In this document: positions 26,645 to 35,839 of the stretch, in pieces | How the letters are laid out: every line of letters starts with the position of its first letter | Position numbering within the stretch: the stretch's first letter is position 1 | From: Brevundimonas sp. SORGH_AS_0993 | GTDB lineage: Bacteria; Pseudomonadota; Alphaproteobacteria; Caulobacterales; Caulobacteraceae | Assembly: GCF_030818545.1 (NCBI RefSeq) | Contig: NZ_JAUTAH010000001.1 | Location: forward strand, 2,733,001 to 2,797,000 | Direction of reading: 5' to 3' | Length of the DNA stretch: 64,000 bases | Translations under genes and position numbers: made by a program | The notes under the pieces: generated by a model | Seen by the model: only the letters and a program-made list of their open reading frames with translations | The model's database searches: none | Told to the model about the DNA's origin: nothing

Positions 26645-29600
26645 CCGCGCCCGCCCACAAACCCACCTTTGGGCCCGCCTATGCCGAACTGGCGGCGACC
26701 AGCAACTTCTCCTTCCTGCGTGGGGCGTCGCATCCGAAGGATCTGGTGCTGACCGCGATCTTGAGAGGGCATACGGGGTTGGGTCTGGCCGACCGCAACA
26801 CGGTCGCCGGCGTGGTGCGGGCCTGGAGCGCCCTGCGCACCATTCGCCAGGAGGGTCTGTCGCCGCCCGATGTCGTGCGTGACGGAGGCGGCCCCGGCGA
26901 AGTCACCTATGTCGAGGATCCGCTGAACAATCCCGCCCTGTCGCAAATGGTCAAGGATCGGGCCGCGACATTCAAGCTGGCGACCGGCGCCCGTCTGGTC
27001 TTCAACGACGGGACGTCCGACATTATCGCCTATCCCGAGACGCGCGCCGGCTGGGGACGACTGACGCGGCTGCTGACCCTGGGCAATCGACGGGCGGTGA
27101 AGGGGCATTGTGAGATCGGACTGCGCGATCTGCTCGCCGCGCCAGAGGATTTGCTGCTGATCCTCATGCCGGGCGCACGGCTGGACGGCGTGGATCAGAC
27201 CTTGGCGCGATTGCTCGATGCTTCGCCCGGTGCGGTCTGGCTGGGCGCGATCATGGGGCGAAACGGCGACGACCGTCGAAGACTGGCGCGGTTGAAGACA
27301 TTCTCGGAGCGAAGCGGAGCGCCGCTTCTGGCCGTCAACGACGTCCTCTATCATGATCGGGTTCAACGCGATCTGCAGGACGTTCTGACCTGCATCCGCG
27401 AAGGCGTGAGGATCGAGCAGGCAGGGCGGCTGTTGAACGCCAATGGCGAACGCTGGCTGAAACCGCCCGCCGAAATGATCCGCCTGTTCCGCGACGCGCC
27501 CGATGCCGTCACAGAAACCACGAACGTCCTCGCCCGCGTCGGCTTCGATCTGGGCGACATCAGCTACCAATACCCAGAAGAAACGACGCCGCCGGGCCAG
27601 ACGCCACAGGCCTGGCTGGAGCGCCTGACCTGGCGGCACGCTGAAGTTCGCTATTCCAAAGGTATTCCCGACAAGGTGCGACTGCTGCTGGAAAAGGAGT
27701 TGACCTTCATCGCAGAGGCCGATTACGCGCCGTACTTCCTGACCATCTACGACATCGTCCGCGTGGCCCGCGACAAGCGAATCCTGTGCCAGGGGCGGGG
27801 TTCGGCCGCCAATTCCGCCGTCTGCTATGTGCTGGGCATCACGGCTGTGGACCCGGCGGAATCCGACCTGCTGTTCGAACGCTTCCTGTCGTCCGACCGA
27901 GGCGAGCCGCCCGACATCGACGTCGACTTCGAGCACGAGCGGCGCGAGGAGATCATCCAGCATATCTACGAACGCTATGGCCGCGAACGGGCGGGCATCG
28001 CCGCCACCGTCATCCGCTATCGCCCCAAGAGCGCCATCCGCGACGTGGGCAAGGCCCTGAGCCTGACCGAGGACGTAACCGCCCGTCTGGCCGCCAGCCA
28101 GTGGGGCAGTTGGGGCACCGAGATCGGCGACCGCCATGTCGAACAGGCGGGATTGGACCCCGCCAACCCCATGATCCGACGCGCGGTGAAGATGGCTATG
28201 CGGCTGCTGAACTTCCCCCGCCACCTGTCCCAACACGTCGGCGGCTTCGTCCTGACCCAGGACCGGCTGGACGAACTGGTCCCCATCGGCAACGCCGCCA
28301 TGCCCGACCGCACCTTCATCGAATGGGACAAGGACGACATCGACGAACTGCGCCTGATGAAGGTCGATGTGCTGGCGCTCGGCATGCTGACCTGCATCCG
28401 CAAAGCGTTCGACCTGATCCGCGCCCATGCGAACAAAGATTGGGCGCTGCACACCATCCCGCGCGACGATCCCGCCGTTTACGACATGCTGTGCAAGGGC
28501 GACTCCATCGGGGTGTTCCAGGTCGAGAGCCGCGCCCAGATCAACATGCTGCCCCGGCTGAAGCCGCGCAAACTCTATGACCTGGTGATCCAGGTCGCCA
28601 TCGTCCGACCCGGCCCGATCCAAGGCGATATGGTCCACCCCTATCTGCGTCGTCGTAACAAGCTGGAGGAGCCGGACTATTCCAAGCCGGGGCCGCAGTA
28701 TCCGCAGGACGAACTGGAGCAGGTGCTGAAGAAGACCCTGGGCGTGCCCCTGTTTCAGGAGCAGGCGATGAAGGTCGCCATGGTCGCCGCCGAGTTTGAC
28801 GAGAAGGAGGCCAATGGCCTGCGCAAGGCCATGGGCACCTTCCGGGGCGACGGCACTCTGCACACCTATGAAGACCGGATGGTCGGCCGCATGATCGAAC
28901 GCGGCTATGATCCGACGTTCGCCCAGCGCTGTTTCGATCAGATCAAGGGCTTCGGCTCCTACGGCTTCCCGGAAAGCCACGCCGCCTCATTCGCGCAGTT
29001 GGTCTATGTCTCGTCGTGGATCAAACGCCACTATCCAGCGGCCTTCGCCTGCGCCCTGTTGAACAGTCAGCCTATGGGCTTCTACGCCCCGGCCCAGATC
29101 GTGCGCGACGCCCGCGAACACGGCGTCGAGGTTCGGCCGGTCGATGTCTCCTACAGCGGCTGGGACAACAGCCTGGAAGATTCGGACAAGACGCCGGCGT
29201 TACGGATCGGCCTGCGCCAGATCGATGGCTTCCGCGAAGACTGGGCAGAGGCGCTCGCCGCCGCCCGCGCCGCCCCCTTGTCCGACATAGAGGCTCTGGC
29301 CCGACGCGCCGCCCTGCCGTCCGCGGCTCTGCGCAAGCTGGCCGACGCTGACGCCTTCCGCTCGCTGGGGCTGGATCGACGCGAAGCCCTGTGGGCAGTG
29401 CGCCGTCTGCCCGACGACGCCCCCCTGCCTCTGTTCGCCGCCGCCGACGCCCGCGAACTCGGCGCCGAGCCCGACGCGCGCCTGCCGACCATGGCCTTGG
29501 GCGAGCATGTCGCCGCCGACTACCAGACCCTGCGCCTGTCGTTGAAGGCGCACCCCATGGCCATCCTGCGCCCGATCTTCGACGCCGAACGCCTCCTGAC

Positions 29601-30018
29601 CTGCGCCCAGACCGAGGCGAAACGCGGCGGCGCCCCGGTGCGGGTCGCGGGCGTGGTTCTGGTGCGTCAACGCCCCGGCAAAGGCAACGCCATCTTCGTC
29701 ACCCTGGAGGACGAAACCGGCATCACCAACGTCGTCCTGTGGGCGCGGATGTTCAAACAGTTCCGTCGCGAGGTCATGGCCGCCCGACTAATGGCGGTCG
29801 AAGGCGTGGTGGAGAAGAGCCCGGAAGGCGTCGTCCACCTGGTCGCCCGCCGCGTCGTCGACCGCTCCAGCGAACTGTCCCGCCTGTCCGAAGACCACGA
29901 CACCTCAGTCCAGCTCGCCCGCGCCGACGTCGTCGCCAACCCCCAGCCGCCGCGCCATGCACCGCATCGCCATCCGCGCGACGTGCGCATCCTGCCAGGG
30001 TCGCGGGATTTTCACTGA
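26641..30018 (+). CDS. dnaE2: error-prone DNA polymerase III alpha subunit
   Basis: A 1125-residue C-family polymerase, DnaE2 (ImuC), which carries out SOS-induced translesion synthesis with ImuA and ImuB. The PHP domain begins YAELAATSNFSFLRGASHPKDL. The polymerase motifs are QGRGSAANSAVCY, the acidic DIDVDFEHERREEI, and later FQEQAMKVAM and FGSYGFPESHAASFA. An OB-fold (VRVAGVVLVRQRPGKGNAIF) lies near the C-terminus. The start at 26641 overlaps the imuB stop. Full length. Confidence 0.96.
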   Translation: MTAPAHKPTFGPAYAELAATSNFSFLRGASHPKDLVLTAILRGHTGLGLADRNTVAGVVRAWSALRTIRQEGLSPPDVVRDGGGPGEVTYVEDPLNNPALSQMVKDRAATFKLATGARLVFNDGTSDIIAYPETRAGWGRLTRLLTLGNRRAVKGHCEIGLRDLLAAPEDLLLILMPGARLDGVDQTLARLLDASPGAVWLGAIMGRNGDDRRRLARLKTFSERSGAPLLAVNDVLYHDRVQRDLQDVLTCIREGVRIEQAGRLLNANGERWLKPPAEMIRLFRDAPDAVTETTNVLARVGFDLGDISYQYPEETTPPGQTPQAWLERLTWRHAEVRYSKGIPDKVRLLLEKELTFIAEADYAPYFLTIYDIVRVARDKRILCQGRGSAANSAVCYVLGITAVDPAESDLLFERFLSSDRGEPPDIDVDFEHERREEIIQHIYERYGRERAGIAATVIRYRPKSAIRDVGKALSLTEDVTARLAASQWGSWGTEIGDRHVEQAGLDPANPMIRRAVKMAMRLLNFPRHLSQHVGGFVLTQDRLDELVPIGNAAMPDRTFIEWDKDDIDELRLMKVDVLALGMLTCIRKAFDLIRAHANKDWALHTIPRDDPAVYDMLCKGDSIGVFQVESRAQINMLPRLKPRKLYDLVIQVAIVRPGPIQGDMVHPYLRRRNKLEEPDYSKPGPQYPQDELEQVLKKTLGVPLFQEQAMKVAMVAAEFDEKEANGLRKAMGTFRGDGTLHTYEDRMVGRMIERGYDPTFAQRCFDQIKGFGSYGFPESHAASFAQLVYVSSWIKRHYPAAFACALLNSQPMGFYAPAQIVRDAREHGVEVRPVDVSYSGWDNSLEDSDKTPALRIGLRQIDGFREDWAEALAAARAAPLSDIEALARRAALPSAALRKLADADAFRSLGLDRREALWAVRRLPDDAPLPLFAAADARELGAEPDARLPTMALGEHVAADYQTLRLSLKAHPMAILRPIFDAERLLTCAQTEAKRGGAPVRVAGVVLVRQRPGKGNAIFVTLEDETGITNVVLWARMFKQFRREVMAARLMAVEGVVEKSPEGVVHLVARRVVDRSSELSRLSEDHDTSVQLARADVVANPQPPRHAPHRHPRDVRILPGSRDFH

Positions 30019-30376
30019 GCGCCAGAAGCGGACATTGCCCCATTGGGCAAAAGCAGACGCTCGGGGTCGCTAACGGCGGGCGCGAATTTCCTGTCGCTTG
30101 GCTAGAGCGAAGCGCGCGTGAAGTGGCCGTTGCGCTCCAGAAATTACAGGTGCTCCAGACCGGCGTCGCCCTAAGCCTGCAGTGGAAGCGGAAAGCCAAG
30201 CTTTGTGCGCCGTTCTGCCAAGCCCTTGCGCCTAGAACGGACTCGGGCGACAGTTTCGATGGCTCTGAGCAGGGGCCTACCGCTCGCCCTTGGTAAAGCT
30301 GGTCTCCAGCCTGCTGGTTCTAGTGATCCAATCTTTCCATGATCCGGGTCCGCACGACGGCAGGCGAGCGACGTCC
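30019..30376. other. non-coding stretch between the SOS cassette and the accessory island
   Basis: About 360 bp without a convincing gene. No clear hairpin terminator with a T tract, tRNA, or direct repeat was seen. It marks the left edge of the accessory region; after it the gene content changes from core to uncommon families. Confidence 0.5.
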
Positions 30377-31237
30377 ATGGCGCGCCCCAGGACCATTGAA
30401 ATGATCGAACATTCCCTGTCCCAGCCCCTGTATGGCATCAAGGTTCTCGCGAAGGATCTGAAGAAAGCCGAAGGCCTCCAGCATGCCAGGGCGCTCGACC
30501 GCGCCGCTGTGCGCGCCGGCTACCAAAACTTCAGGCACGCCCGGAACCAACTCGCCTGCCTCGGCCCAAGGCCTCGCTCCGAGCCGGTCGTCCCGACCTG
30601 GGTAACTGTCGCCTGGCGGGACGCCGCCACCGGACAGGGCGGGCGGGAGACCTGCCTGGTTCCCCTCTCGCGTCCGATATCCACCGTCGTGTCCCGCGCG
30701 CAGTTGGCCGTCGCTCAAAACCTCGGCGGCTTCTCCGTGAGGGCGGCCGATCATCTGGTCTCGGACCTTCGAGCCCAGCATCAAAACGGCGCCCGATGGC
30801 AGGCGGCCGTCGCTGCGCGCACCTTGCAGTTCATCGACGCCACGGGTCTGAAGCCAACCTCCAGCGCCCGACGCATCTATCCTGGCAGCCGTTCGGCCAA
30901 CGCTGTCCCGGAGACGGATCACGGGATCGGCTGGTACGATCCTGGGACGCGCACCTACCTCTACACCGACGAGCCTTACAACGGGTCGGTTGAATCGGTC
31001 GCCCAAGCGCGCGAGGCCTGGGTCGAGCGCCATAAGTGGGCGATGCTCAAGCCGACCTGGCGTGGCATGCACCGTCCGGGGATAACCGAACTCTTTGTCA
31101 TGGCACCTCGGAGCTATGATCTGGATCGCGTAGGCGAGGCCCTCGATCGCCTGCCGGCATGGCCCGACGCCTGGCCTGGCCTGTCCCGCACGTTCGGCGA
31201 CGGCTTCACAACCCCGGCGGAGGCGAAGGACGGCTGA
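30377..31237 (+). CDS. DUF5623-like protein
   Basis: A 286-residue protein with an N-terminal helical motif LAKDLKKAEGLQHARALDRA followed by AVRAGYQNFRHARNQL. This is the short domain found at the start of DUF5623 and some plasmid- and island-borne proteins. The remainder is globular, with no membrane helix. The ATG at 30377 was chosen over 30290, where the extra residues look non-coding. It is convergent with the 377-residue gene at 31293, whose N-terminus carries a similar motif. Function unknown; DUF5623 genes are typically accessory. Confidence 0.65.
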   Translation: MARPRTIEMIEHSLSQPLYGIKVLAKDLKKAEGLQHARALDRAAVRAGYQNFRHARNQLACLGPRPRSEPVVPTWVTVAWRDAATGQGGRETCLVPLSRPISTVVSRAQLAVAQNLGGFSVRAADHLVSDLRAQHQNGARWQAAVAARTLQFIDATGLKPTSSARRIYPGSRSANAVPETDHGIGWYDPGTRTYLYTDEPYNGSVESVAQAREAWVERHKWAMLKPTWRGMHRPGITELFVMAPRSYDLDRVGEALDRLPAWPDAWPGLSRTFGDGFTTPAEAKDG

Positions 31238-31292
31238 GCCCGCAGGCCGAAGCGGCGCCGAGGGGGCGGTCCCGTCGGCGCCGGTCGCCGCT

Positions 31293-32426
31293 TCAACCGT
31301 TGACGCGGGGAGCTTCGGGCATGGCCTGAGCCATTCGTTCTACGGTCACAGCGAATGCCTGGGGGTCGTCGAGCGCCGCGCGCAGTCCGTCCTCCCAGTC
31401 CGGTTGTGCCCGCGTCCAACGCGCGATCCGGGCTTGGTCGAGCCCCCGCGGCCCGGACCAGTAGTCGAGGATCTTCGCCGGGGCCTGGGTTCTGACCCAA
31501 GCGCCCTGGTCGGGGTGAATGCCTGTGAAAAGTTGGACGGCCAGCGCGAAGCTCTCGATCTCCCCGTCTCGGGCGAGATCGGATAACACGCTTGAGACGG
31601 GACCGGACGGTGAGACGTAGGCCGCAGGACCCTGTTCGGAGATCGCCTTGGCGATCCGGGTCGCATCGGAGATTCCGATCAGGTTCAGCGCTTCCCTCAG
31701 CGCGCCATAGCTCTCGTCGCGCGGCTCGCCGCCCGACGCTTCGTACTCGGCAAGACTGATGGCGCTGTCGAACACTTTGTCCTGGAGGCCTTCCGGCGGG
31801 TGGATGCGGAGAACCCCATTTCCCGACAAATCGGTCTCGGCCCAGGACACGATACCCGCCTGCTGCAATCTCTCGAACTCACGGGGGAAGTGAGCATGCT
31901 CGACCAGGTCATCGAACAGGGTCGCAAGGTCGCTGTCATAGACGAAGTCCAGGGTCTCGGGATCCATTGAGGGGTAGCCGAGAACCCGGCTGCTCAGGAC
32001 TGTCTCGACGATCTCCAGACGAAGTCTCTGGCCGACGCCGGAGCCGGGCCGCAGGAGCGGCGTACTGCTCCGGTGAAGCACGCCGGTGCCGAAGTGGTAG
32101 GGAAAGACATCGCGGAACCAGCGCCGGGGGATGTCCGGATCGATCTCGTCGTCGCACTCCGTCCATCCGTCCCAATCCGCGCGCACGGGAGCATGACACG
32201 CGAATGGCAGGGCGGCCAGCAAACGACGACGGTAGGCGGTCTGTTCGACCGGACGCTCGCCGGTCGCAAGTGAAGCCTCCATGTCGTGCCAATCGCGGAA
32301 TCCGCCGGCTCTCGCCACGGCGGTTTGACAACGGTTTAGGGGGTAGAGAAGCCCGCTTCTGTCGAAGAGGCTCTTGAGGGTCTTGGCGCACGCCTTTGCG
32401 CCCTTGGCTGTGGAATACACGCGCAA
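31293..32426 (-). CDS. accessory-island protein of unknown function, 377 residues
   Basis: A 377-residue soluble protein. Its start (AKACAKTLKSLFDRSGLLYP then AVARAGGFRDWHDMEASL) resembles the N-terminal motif of the convergent DUF5623-like protein: a basic helix, then Ala-Arg-Ala-Gly-(Tyr/Phe)-x-(Asn/Asp)-(Phe/Trp). The rest is rich in Asp, Glu and Trp without a family I recognise. It stands alone on the minus strand, with about 220 bp of non-coding DNA upstream (32427-32647). No RNase or nuclease motif was found by eye. Confidence 0.6.
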   Translation of the reverse strand: MRVYSTAKGAKACAKTLKSLFDRSGLLYPLNRCQTAVARAGGFRDWHDMEASLATGERPVEQTAYRRRLLAALPFACHAPVRADWDGWTECDDEIDPDIPRRWFRDVFPYHFGTGVLHRSSTPLLRPGSGVGQRLRLEIVETVLSSRVLGYPSMDPETLDFVYDSDLATLFDDLVEHAHFPREFERLQQAGIVSWAETDLSGNGVLRIHPPEGLQDKVFDSAISLAEYEASGGEPRDESYGALREALNLIGISDATRIAKAISEQGPAAYVSPSGPVSSVLSDLARDGEIESFALAVQLFTGIHPDQGAWVRTQAPAKILDYWSGPRGLDQARIARWTRAQPDWEDGLRAALDDPQAFAVTVERMAQAMPEAPRVNG

Positions 32427-32647
32427 TCCTTGTGGCTCGGCCAGGTCGAAACGCGCTGCTCGTTCCTGCGGCCGGGTGAAGGATGCGGTCGCCGAAAGGG
32501 TCTTATAATCGTTGGACCAGAAGTCCTTCGCCAGGCAGCGGCCGCGCCGACGTTGACGGCACGCTCTATCGTTAGAAGAGCCGCGGGGGATTTACAGGCC
32601 CGATTGCAGCGGAGGCCTTGGTGGGCTGAAGGGAGCGATCGACCAGC

Positions 32648-33190
32648 CTAGTGACCGGGCGTCGCCTTGACTGCCGCGCCCGGCCTTGGAACCGCCTTCC
32701 TGCCTAGCGTCGCGCGCTCCGCTCGTAGCTCGCCGGCGCGCCGCCATCCTCCGTGCCCGCCGAGCCGGACGGCGATCCAGATGACGGTCCGCTCGAGCCA
32801 ACCGATCCGGCGATCAATCATGCCTTCCAACAGGATGGCGTCAGCTTCCTCGCGGCTGTAGGGCGAGGCGCGGCTCACGCCGTCGGTCTTGCGACCCCAC
32901 AGGCCGTCGCCTTGGGCGTCATAGAGGAAGTCGTGCACCACCGCGGCCTTTACCCACGGACCGTCCGGCGGATAGAACGACCAGACCAGCCGCGGGATCG
33001 AGGCGAAGTCCGTGACAAACCCCGCAGGGACCACGATCGTGTCCTGCCGCTCGGGCCCCGCGTGATAGGTTATGGGGCGCTGCAGCGCCCACAGTGATCG
33101 GCCTGCCCGGATCGCAGGGGCGTCCCTGTTGTCGAGCAGAACAAGATAGAGTTTGTGCACAAAACGGCTGTTTGACTTGCCCTCGGCCAT
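32648..33190 (-). CDS. DUF1353 family protein
   Basis: A 180-residue protein whose centre, VPAGFVTDFASIPRLVWSFY followed by AAVVHDFLYD, is the DUF1353 signature common in phage and island genes. A C-terminal hydrophobic helix (GWLERTVIWIAVRLGG) is present. It is divergent from the Shedu-like gene (45 bp apart, shared promoter region). DUF1353 has no firm function, and proposals of a phage role rest on context. Confidence 0.8.
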   Translation of the reverse strand: MAEGKSNSRFVHKLYLVLLDNRDAPAIRAGRSLWALQRPITYHAGPERQDTIVVPAGFVTDFASIPRLVWSFYPPDGPWVKAAVVHDFLYDAQGDGLWGRKTDGVSRASPYSREEADAILLEGMIDRRIGWLERTVIWIAVRLGGHGGWRRAGELRAERATLGRKAVPRPGAAVKATPGH

Positions 33191-33235
33191 GTCGCCTCCG
33201 CAAACTGCTCAACTCACGATGGAACGAGGCGAGCA

Positions 33236-33976
33236 GTGAGTCAAAAGACCGGCGACGACGAGTTTGGCGGGTTCAATCCGGGCCAGTCTTTCAAGGTGAC
33301 AAGGGCCACCCCTGAAGACATCGCGCGGTTCCATGAAAACCGAGCCGCCGTCTTCCCCACCGCCCGCTACGGCGCGATCCGCCAGCTCACGGAGGAGAAG
33401 GTCGACGCGTTCGAAGCGGCGCTCGAGGCCGGCCCGGAAGAGGGTATCCAGCAGGCCCTGACCGACTGCCCCTACCTTCTGCAGTACGCGACGCCGAACT
33501 CAGGCCATCACGGTCTCTGGGCGTTTCCCAAGGAGACAATCCGACCGCGCTCGGCGCTCGACGATCCGGGCCTCATCCCGGACTTCCTTATCGTCACCGC
33601 CTCGTCGCTCGGTTACTTCTGGCACATCGTCGAGCTGAAGCGGTTTGACGCCGACTTTGGCAATGCGGCCGGAGACGGCTTCAGCACGACGGCGCACAAG
33701 GCGATCGCCCAGTGCAACGGCTATCTCGAGCACCTCCAGGACTACATAGACACCGTGAGGGCCTCGCTCCGGCTCAAGAAGCTCATCCAGCCCACCGGCG
33801 CGGTTCTGCTGATCGGCGACTCGGATCGCGAGACGCCACGCCAGGTCGATGTCCGACGGGCGTTCGTGCGCAATACGCCCCGCATCGATGTCGTCACCTA
33901 TCGACGGCTCCTGCATGGAGCGCGTGCTGATCTGATGTTCCACGCAAGCGCCGCCGCCTGGCAGGAAATCGGCTAG
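33236..33976 (+). CDS. Shedu-like nuclease (DUF4263)
   Basis: A 246-residue protein with the DUF4263/Shedu PD-(D/E)XK pattern. Pro115-Asp116 lies in LIPDFLIVTASSLGYFW, Glu133-Leu-Lys135 in HIVELKRFD, and Gln159 in a following helix (IAQCNGYLEHL). Shedu (SduA) proteins are single-gene anti-phage nucleases. The GTG at 33236 has GAGG upstream. It is followed 54 bp later by a HEPN-like gene on the same strand, probably cotranscribed. The fold call is good; anti-phage activity is inferred. Confidence 0.75.
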   Translation: MSQKTGDDEFGGFNPGQSFKVTRATPEDIARFHENRAAVFPTARYGAIRQLTEEKVDAFEAALEAGPEEGIQQALTDCPYLLQYATPNSGHHGLWAFPKETIRPRSALDDPGLIPDFLIVTASSLGYFWHIVELKRFDADFGNAAGDGFSTTAHKAIAQCNGYLEHLQDYIDTVRASLRLKKLIQPTGAVLLIGDSDRETPRQVDVRRAFVRNTPRIDVVTYRRLLHGARADLMFHASAAAWQEIG

Positions 33977-34030
33977 CGACCGGACGGACCCGGCCCAAGG
34001 GCCCGGACCGGCAAGAAGACGGAGCCGAAC

Positions 34031-34807
34031 ATGGTCTACACAGCCGAACAAACGCGCCATATGAGCGAGCAGCTCGAAGATTGGATGGAGCGTGAGTCGC
34101 GCCTCACCACCGACCTGTTCGCGCTCGCTCTGCCCCGGGCGGAACCTCGGGAGATGATGCAGCACGGCGTCAGCCGCCGGCTCTTCGATCTGGCGCACGG
34201 GGCCCGACGGGTCTTCGAAATTCTGCCGCCGGAGGAAGAGGATCCGGGTCCGCAGGCCATCGCCGACGCCACAGCCTTTCTCCAGGCCTTTGTGATCAAC
34301 ACCTTCGGCGCGATGGACAATCTGGCCTGGCTCTGGAGCCTCCAAGCTCACATCACGGCGGCGAACGGCAGACCCCTGCCCAGAAGCCGGATCGGGCTGA
34401 CGCCCGGCCACGGCGATCTGCGGGCCAGTCTCTCTGATCGGACCCAAGCCTGCCTGACGCGGGCCGACCCCTGGTTCGACTATTTGGAAGAATACAGGCA
34501 CGCCCTCGCGCACCGGATCCTCCTGTATATCCCGCCAAGGACGCTTGATGACGAAGACACCGCCGAGTTCTGGAGGCTCGGGGCCCAGGTCGGACATGAG
34601 GACTTGGACTGGGCACGCTGGGGCGAGGTCCTCGCCGCGCAGCGACGCTTGGGGGTGTTTCAGCCGGTCATGATGCATGCCTGCGGCGAGGCGGCGCGTC
34701 CCGTGTGGTTCCACGGCCAGATGATCTGCGACTTCGCCACCGTCATCGATGTCGGCGAGCACATCTTGGCGGACTTGCAGGCCCTGCCGCCCGAAGTCGG
34801 AGGGTGA
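34031..34807 (+). CDS. HEPN-like protein, possible partner of the Shedu-like nuclease
   Basis: A 258-residue helical protein. Arg156-His157-x3-His161 (EYRHALAHRI) fits the R-x4-H motif of HEPN RNases, and the preceding helix VINTFGAMDNLAWLWSLQ resembles HEPN cores. GGAG lies a few bases before the ATG at 34031. It sits 54 bp after the Shedu-like gene in the same direction. If HEPN is right, it may be an RNase or a folded sensor. The call rests on a short motif and the helix context. Confidence 0.5.
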   Translation: MVYTAEQTRHMSEQLEDWMERESRLTTDLFALALPRAEPREMMQHGVSRRLFDLAHGARRVFEILPPEEEDPGPQAIADATAFLQAFVINTFGAMDNLAWLWSLQAHITAANGRPLPRSRIGLTPGHGDLRASLSDRTQACLTRADPWFDYLEEYRHALAHRILLYIPPRTLDDEDTAEFWRLGAQVGHEDLDWARWGEVLAAQRRLGVFQPVMMHACGEAARPVWFHGQMICDFATVIDVGEHILADLQALPPEVGG

Positions 34808-34833
34808 CGGACAACGCCTGTGATCAAGGGGGG

Positions 34834-35648
34834 CTACATTCTGGGCTTTGCGTGTCGGGCTGCATCGCCCTTCACGGCCCCCGTCTGCGGATCGACGCGC
34901 TGGAGCAAGTCGTCGAACCACTCGAAACTATCAGGATCCGCCGCTGCGGCGAGTGGAAGGCCATGAAGGTGGGGCTGGCCCTCGTGGAAGGTTCCAACTG
35001 TCTGGCCGCCGCCGCTGGGGCGGAGCGAGGCCATCTGGGGCGCTCCTCCGGACAGAGGGTCGGCACCGCTGGAGATGGCCTCGCAGAACGCCATGTAGAT
35101 CGATCGGCTTGTCCCGCCGATGTCGGATTCGCTCCAGCGCTTGGCCTCCGCCTTCAACGCGCTGGATCCCGAACCCGCAGTCACGATGATCCCCGGAGCG
35201 GCCTCTCCGATCTCGACCGCTTCGTCCGTCCAGATCCTTCCAGCTTTGTTGAATGAGGTCCGCCACAGGAGCGGCTTGGCCTCCTTGCCCTCGCCCGCAC
35301 GGCTCGCGTGGACGACGGTGAAGTTCTCGTCCGGAGCATCGTGGCGACGCTGGAAGGAGTTCTTGAGACCCGCAACGACGACCTCGTGCCGCTCTTCAGG
35401 TGTGGCATCCACGCCGAACAGCGCTCCCTTGTCCGCAGCGCTCGTTAGCTGGCTCAGGACAAGCGCTGGGAACACCACGTCCCCGCAGTATGCCCAGATG
35501 TCCGGCGTAGTAGCGCGGAGGCGAAGACCTTCCGGCCCGCATCCCAGCGTCTGGAGGACGACCCCCAGGAAATCCGGCTGTCCGTGGCCACATGCAGCGC
35601 CGCGAACCGGTTCTGGTCTCGCGACCACCAGGCGACCAGGGTCGTCAT
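34834..35648 (-). pseudogene. HslV/proteasome-like Ntn-hydrolase, frameshifted near 35514
   Basis: Two frames together make one protein of about 270 residues. The first starts MTTLVAWWSRDQNRF and runs to KVFAS at about 35516. The second continues TTPDIWAYCGDVVFPALVLS and runs to 34834. After Met removal, Thr1, Asp22 and Lys39 match the catalytic Thr1, Asp17 and Lys33 of HslV and proteasome beta subunits, and AYCGDVVF takes the place of the HslV AGFAGG segment. The frame slips by one base at about 35511-35516. The gene may be dead, or the base may be a sequencing error. The substrate is unknown. Confidence 0.6.
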
Positions 35649-35839
35649 GATTCACTCCAGTGGCCTGCGGCCGTTCGTGTGCTAAAAAGACTCTGAGGAG
35701 CTTGGCTCCAACAGGGCAACTCCCAGGCGTTCCACCATTTCCACTGAGGGACGCGACGGTCGAGGACCTACCGTGGTGAGATCTTCGGATCTCGCCACGG
35801 TGGCTGGGTCTGCCGCTTGACCCGTCACGGCGCTCTGTT

